Source of the DNA: Chthoniobacter sp.
GTDB lineage: Bacteria > Verrucomicrobiota > Verrucomicrobiia > Chthoniobacterales > Chthoniobacteraceae
Direction of reading: 5' to 3'
DNA length: 5,841 nt
Assembly: GCA_025352865.1 (NCBI GenBank)
Contig: JANXSB010000600.1
Location: 1 to 5,841, forward strand
Under the pieces are notes generated by a model, which had not been told where the DNA came from, ran no database searches, and saw only the letters and a list, made by a program, of their open reading frames with translations. This document shows, one piece after another, positions 5,020 to 5,841 of this stretch (within the stretch, counting starts at the first letter, position 1; every line of letters begins with the position of its first letter). The position numbers and the translations under genes are program-made.

Positions 5020-5758
5020 TTCCTGGGATGGGGTCAGGTGCAGCTGCCCGGAGCGTGCCTCCTACCGCCAGATTTTTGGCGAAGGCGATGCCTTTGAGCT
5101 TAGAGTTTGCAACCCAGTCAGTTGGATATTTAGACCATCCATCAATAAATAAAGCCCCGTAAATTTTTAAAACAGAGAGGTCTGGCTGGCTAAGGAGTTG
5201 GTAGGTTTCTGACGTCGCCGCCGAGGGATTTGCTTTGGCCGCTGCCGCTGCGACCTCGGTGTTTTTGATAGCTGCTTTGAGACTCTCGACTTCTCCATAG
5301 CTCGGGAAATCGACGGGAATGAGTGCTAGAGTCGCTTTGGCTTCGGCGAGTTTTTCTTGTCCCACGAGCGCAAACGCTTTCTGATAATTTTGTGAAGCTG
5401 TGAGCCATGCTTCATCTTTTGTTTTTGCAAGTGATAATTTTTTTCTGGTAGCACCAAACACAAAATAATCTTTGTCGGCTTTGGTAATGATGCGAGCCGC
5501 ATCTTCATACTTATACCTATTGATGGAGTTGCCCGCCTGAGATAGTGCAACAAGCGCCTGATAATTCTGGAAAAATAGAAAGCCTACGACTGCAGCCGCC
5601 AGCAAGCTGGTAGTAACGCCAGCTATCATCAACTTTCGTTTTAGCCGCTTAGCGGGTGGTGGCGGGCCATTGCCAGTATTCAAAGTATGGCAATGCGGAC
5701 AGACGACAGGGCTTACGGCTGATTTATAAATAAGGAAGCCACATTTTTCGCAGTTCAT
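5009..5758 (-). CDS. Zinc-ribbon, single-TM, helical-repeat protein (N-terminal part of the metallopeptidase gene)
   Basis: The N-terminus has a zinc ribbon (C3-x2-C6 and C20-x2-C23, with CPHC). A Pro/Lys linker (PPPPAKRLKRK) and one membrane segment at about 43-63 follow. By the positive-inside rule the zinc ribbon lies in the cytoplasm and the rest outside. Residues 65-175 are Ala/Lys/Tyr-rich helices with TPR-like spacing (YEDAARIITKADKDY; AFALVGQEKLAEAKATLALI). The last part (DLSVLKIYGALFIDGWSKY to NLAV) looks like the start of a folded domain. The final residues, TLRAAAPDPIPGNVL, are probably out-of-frame noise after an indel; the other frame continues into the HExxH domain. The start ATG 5758 has no clear Shine-Dalgarno site but has an extended -10 just upstream. 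I do not recognise a named family for the whole; the style fits CPR bacteria. A single substrate cannot be proposed. Confidence 0.8.
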   Translation of the reverse strand: MNCEKCGFLIYKSAVSPVVCPHCHTLNTGNGPPPPAKRLKRKLMIAGVTTSLLAAAVVGFLFFQNYQALVALSQAGNSINRYKYEDAARIITKADKDYFVFGATRKKLSLAKTKDEAWLTASQNYQKAFALVGQEKLAEAKATLALIPVDFPSYGEVESLKAAIKNTEVAAAAAKANPSAATSETYQLLSQPDLSVLKIYGALFIDGWSKYPTDWVANSKLKGIAFAKNLAVGGTLRAAAPDPIPGNVL

Positions 5759-5767
5759 TTATCTTTA

Positions 5768-5776
5768 ATAATACCA
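5768..5776 (-). promoter_or_regulatory. Extended -10 (TGG-TATTAT) upstream of the zinc-ribbon protein
   Basis: On the - strand TGG-TATTAT matches the TGn-TATAAT extended -10 at five of six hexamer bases. It ends 9 nt before ATG 5758, so the mRNA would start only about 1-3 nt before the start codon. No -35 box with normal spacing is seen, and an extended -10 can work without one. The placement parallels the TATACT box before the other - strand gene. Confidence 0.4.
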
Positions 5777-5841
5777 GCAATTTGTGGGCAATGATTTGCC
5801 AGGTCTCGTGATCAATAAACTTCGTCTATTTGAGCATACAG

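Noticed and set aside
4997..5030. TGA read as glycine (code 25, Gracilibacteria/Absconditabacteria) to extend the zinc-ribbon protein
   Set aside because: Reading through the TGA would not enter the HExxH frame; the two parts are in different frames. A 1-nt shift explains the join, whereas a code change does not.
5808..5841. Start of a + strand gene at GTG 5808 (MINKLRLFEHT), or alternatively the tail of a - strand gene ending at TGA 5814-5812 (LYAQIDEVY)
   Set aside because: Both are open, but only about ten codons are visible before the window ends and neither has decisive support. Apart from the -10 box, I see nothing else in 5759-5841.

Overview
The window joins two unrelated kinds of DNA. 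Bases 1 to about 4300 are very GC-rich, with all genes on the + strand. They carry a set of genes and repeats that I attribute, by inference, to a Verrucomicrobiota-type (PVC superphylum) bacterium: a Planctomycete-type cytochrome c/DUF1549 protein, a prepilin peptidase with a large soluble insert, and an intergenic block of GGACGGCAC-type hairpins. From about 4320 to the end, GC content drops visibly, codon use changes, and all genes lie on the - strand. These genes look like those of a Candidate Phyla Radiation bacterium, probably Saccharibacteria (TM7): a zinc-ribbon, membrane-anchored, repeat and zincin protein, and a secreted protein with a CBM6/35-like segment. The lineage calls come from remembered family features; no search was possible.

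Layout: the 3' end of gpmI (glycolysis) runs to 311. A block of about 260 bp at 307-567 follows; it is bounded by inverted repeats and packed with short hairpins. A complete tRNA-Gln(UUG) lies at 650-720. Next come an Rrf2-family regulator (768-1379), a prepilin peptidase (1392-2537) and a PSCyt1-DUF1549-LamG protein (2574 to about 4317). The last three are tightly spaced and could be cotranscribed, although their functions (redox or Fe-S sensing, pilus/pseudopilus maturation, envelope-associated degradation) do not obviously form one pathway.

The DUF1549 gene stops abruptly at the junction, without its expected C-terminal DUF1553 part. Its last stretch is readable only after a +1 frame change near 4266. 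On the other side the - strand reads, in order, a zinc-ribbon/TM/helical-repeat protein (5758-5009), a metallopeptidase domain (5019-4597) that is almost certainly the same gene split by a 1-nt frameshift, and a signal-peptide protein (4569 onward) whose 3' end is lost in the junction.

The most economical reading of the right half is an assembly or library chimera between two members of one community, with indel errors nearby. Transfer of CPR DNA into the GC-rich genome is the less likely alternative. The points of most biological interest are the TCC/GGA-loop hairpin block, the insert in the prepilin peptidase, and the CPR zinc-ribbon-TM-zincin protein with two abutting HExxH motifs.
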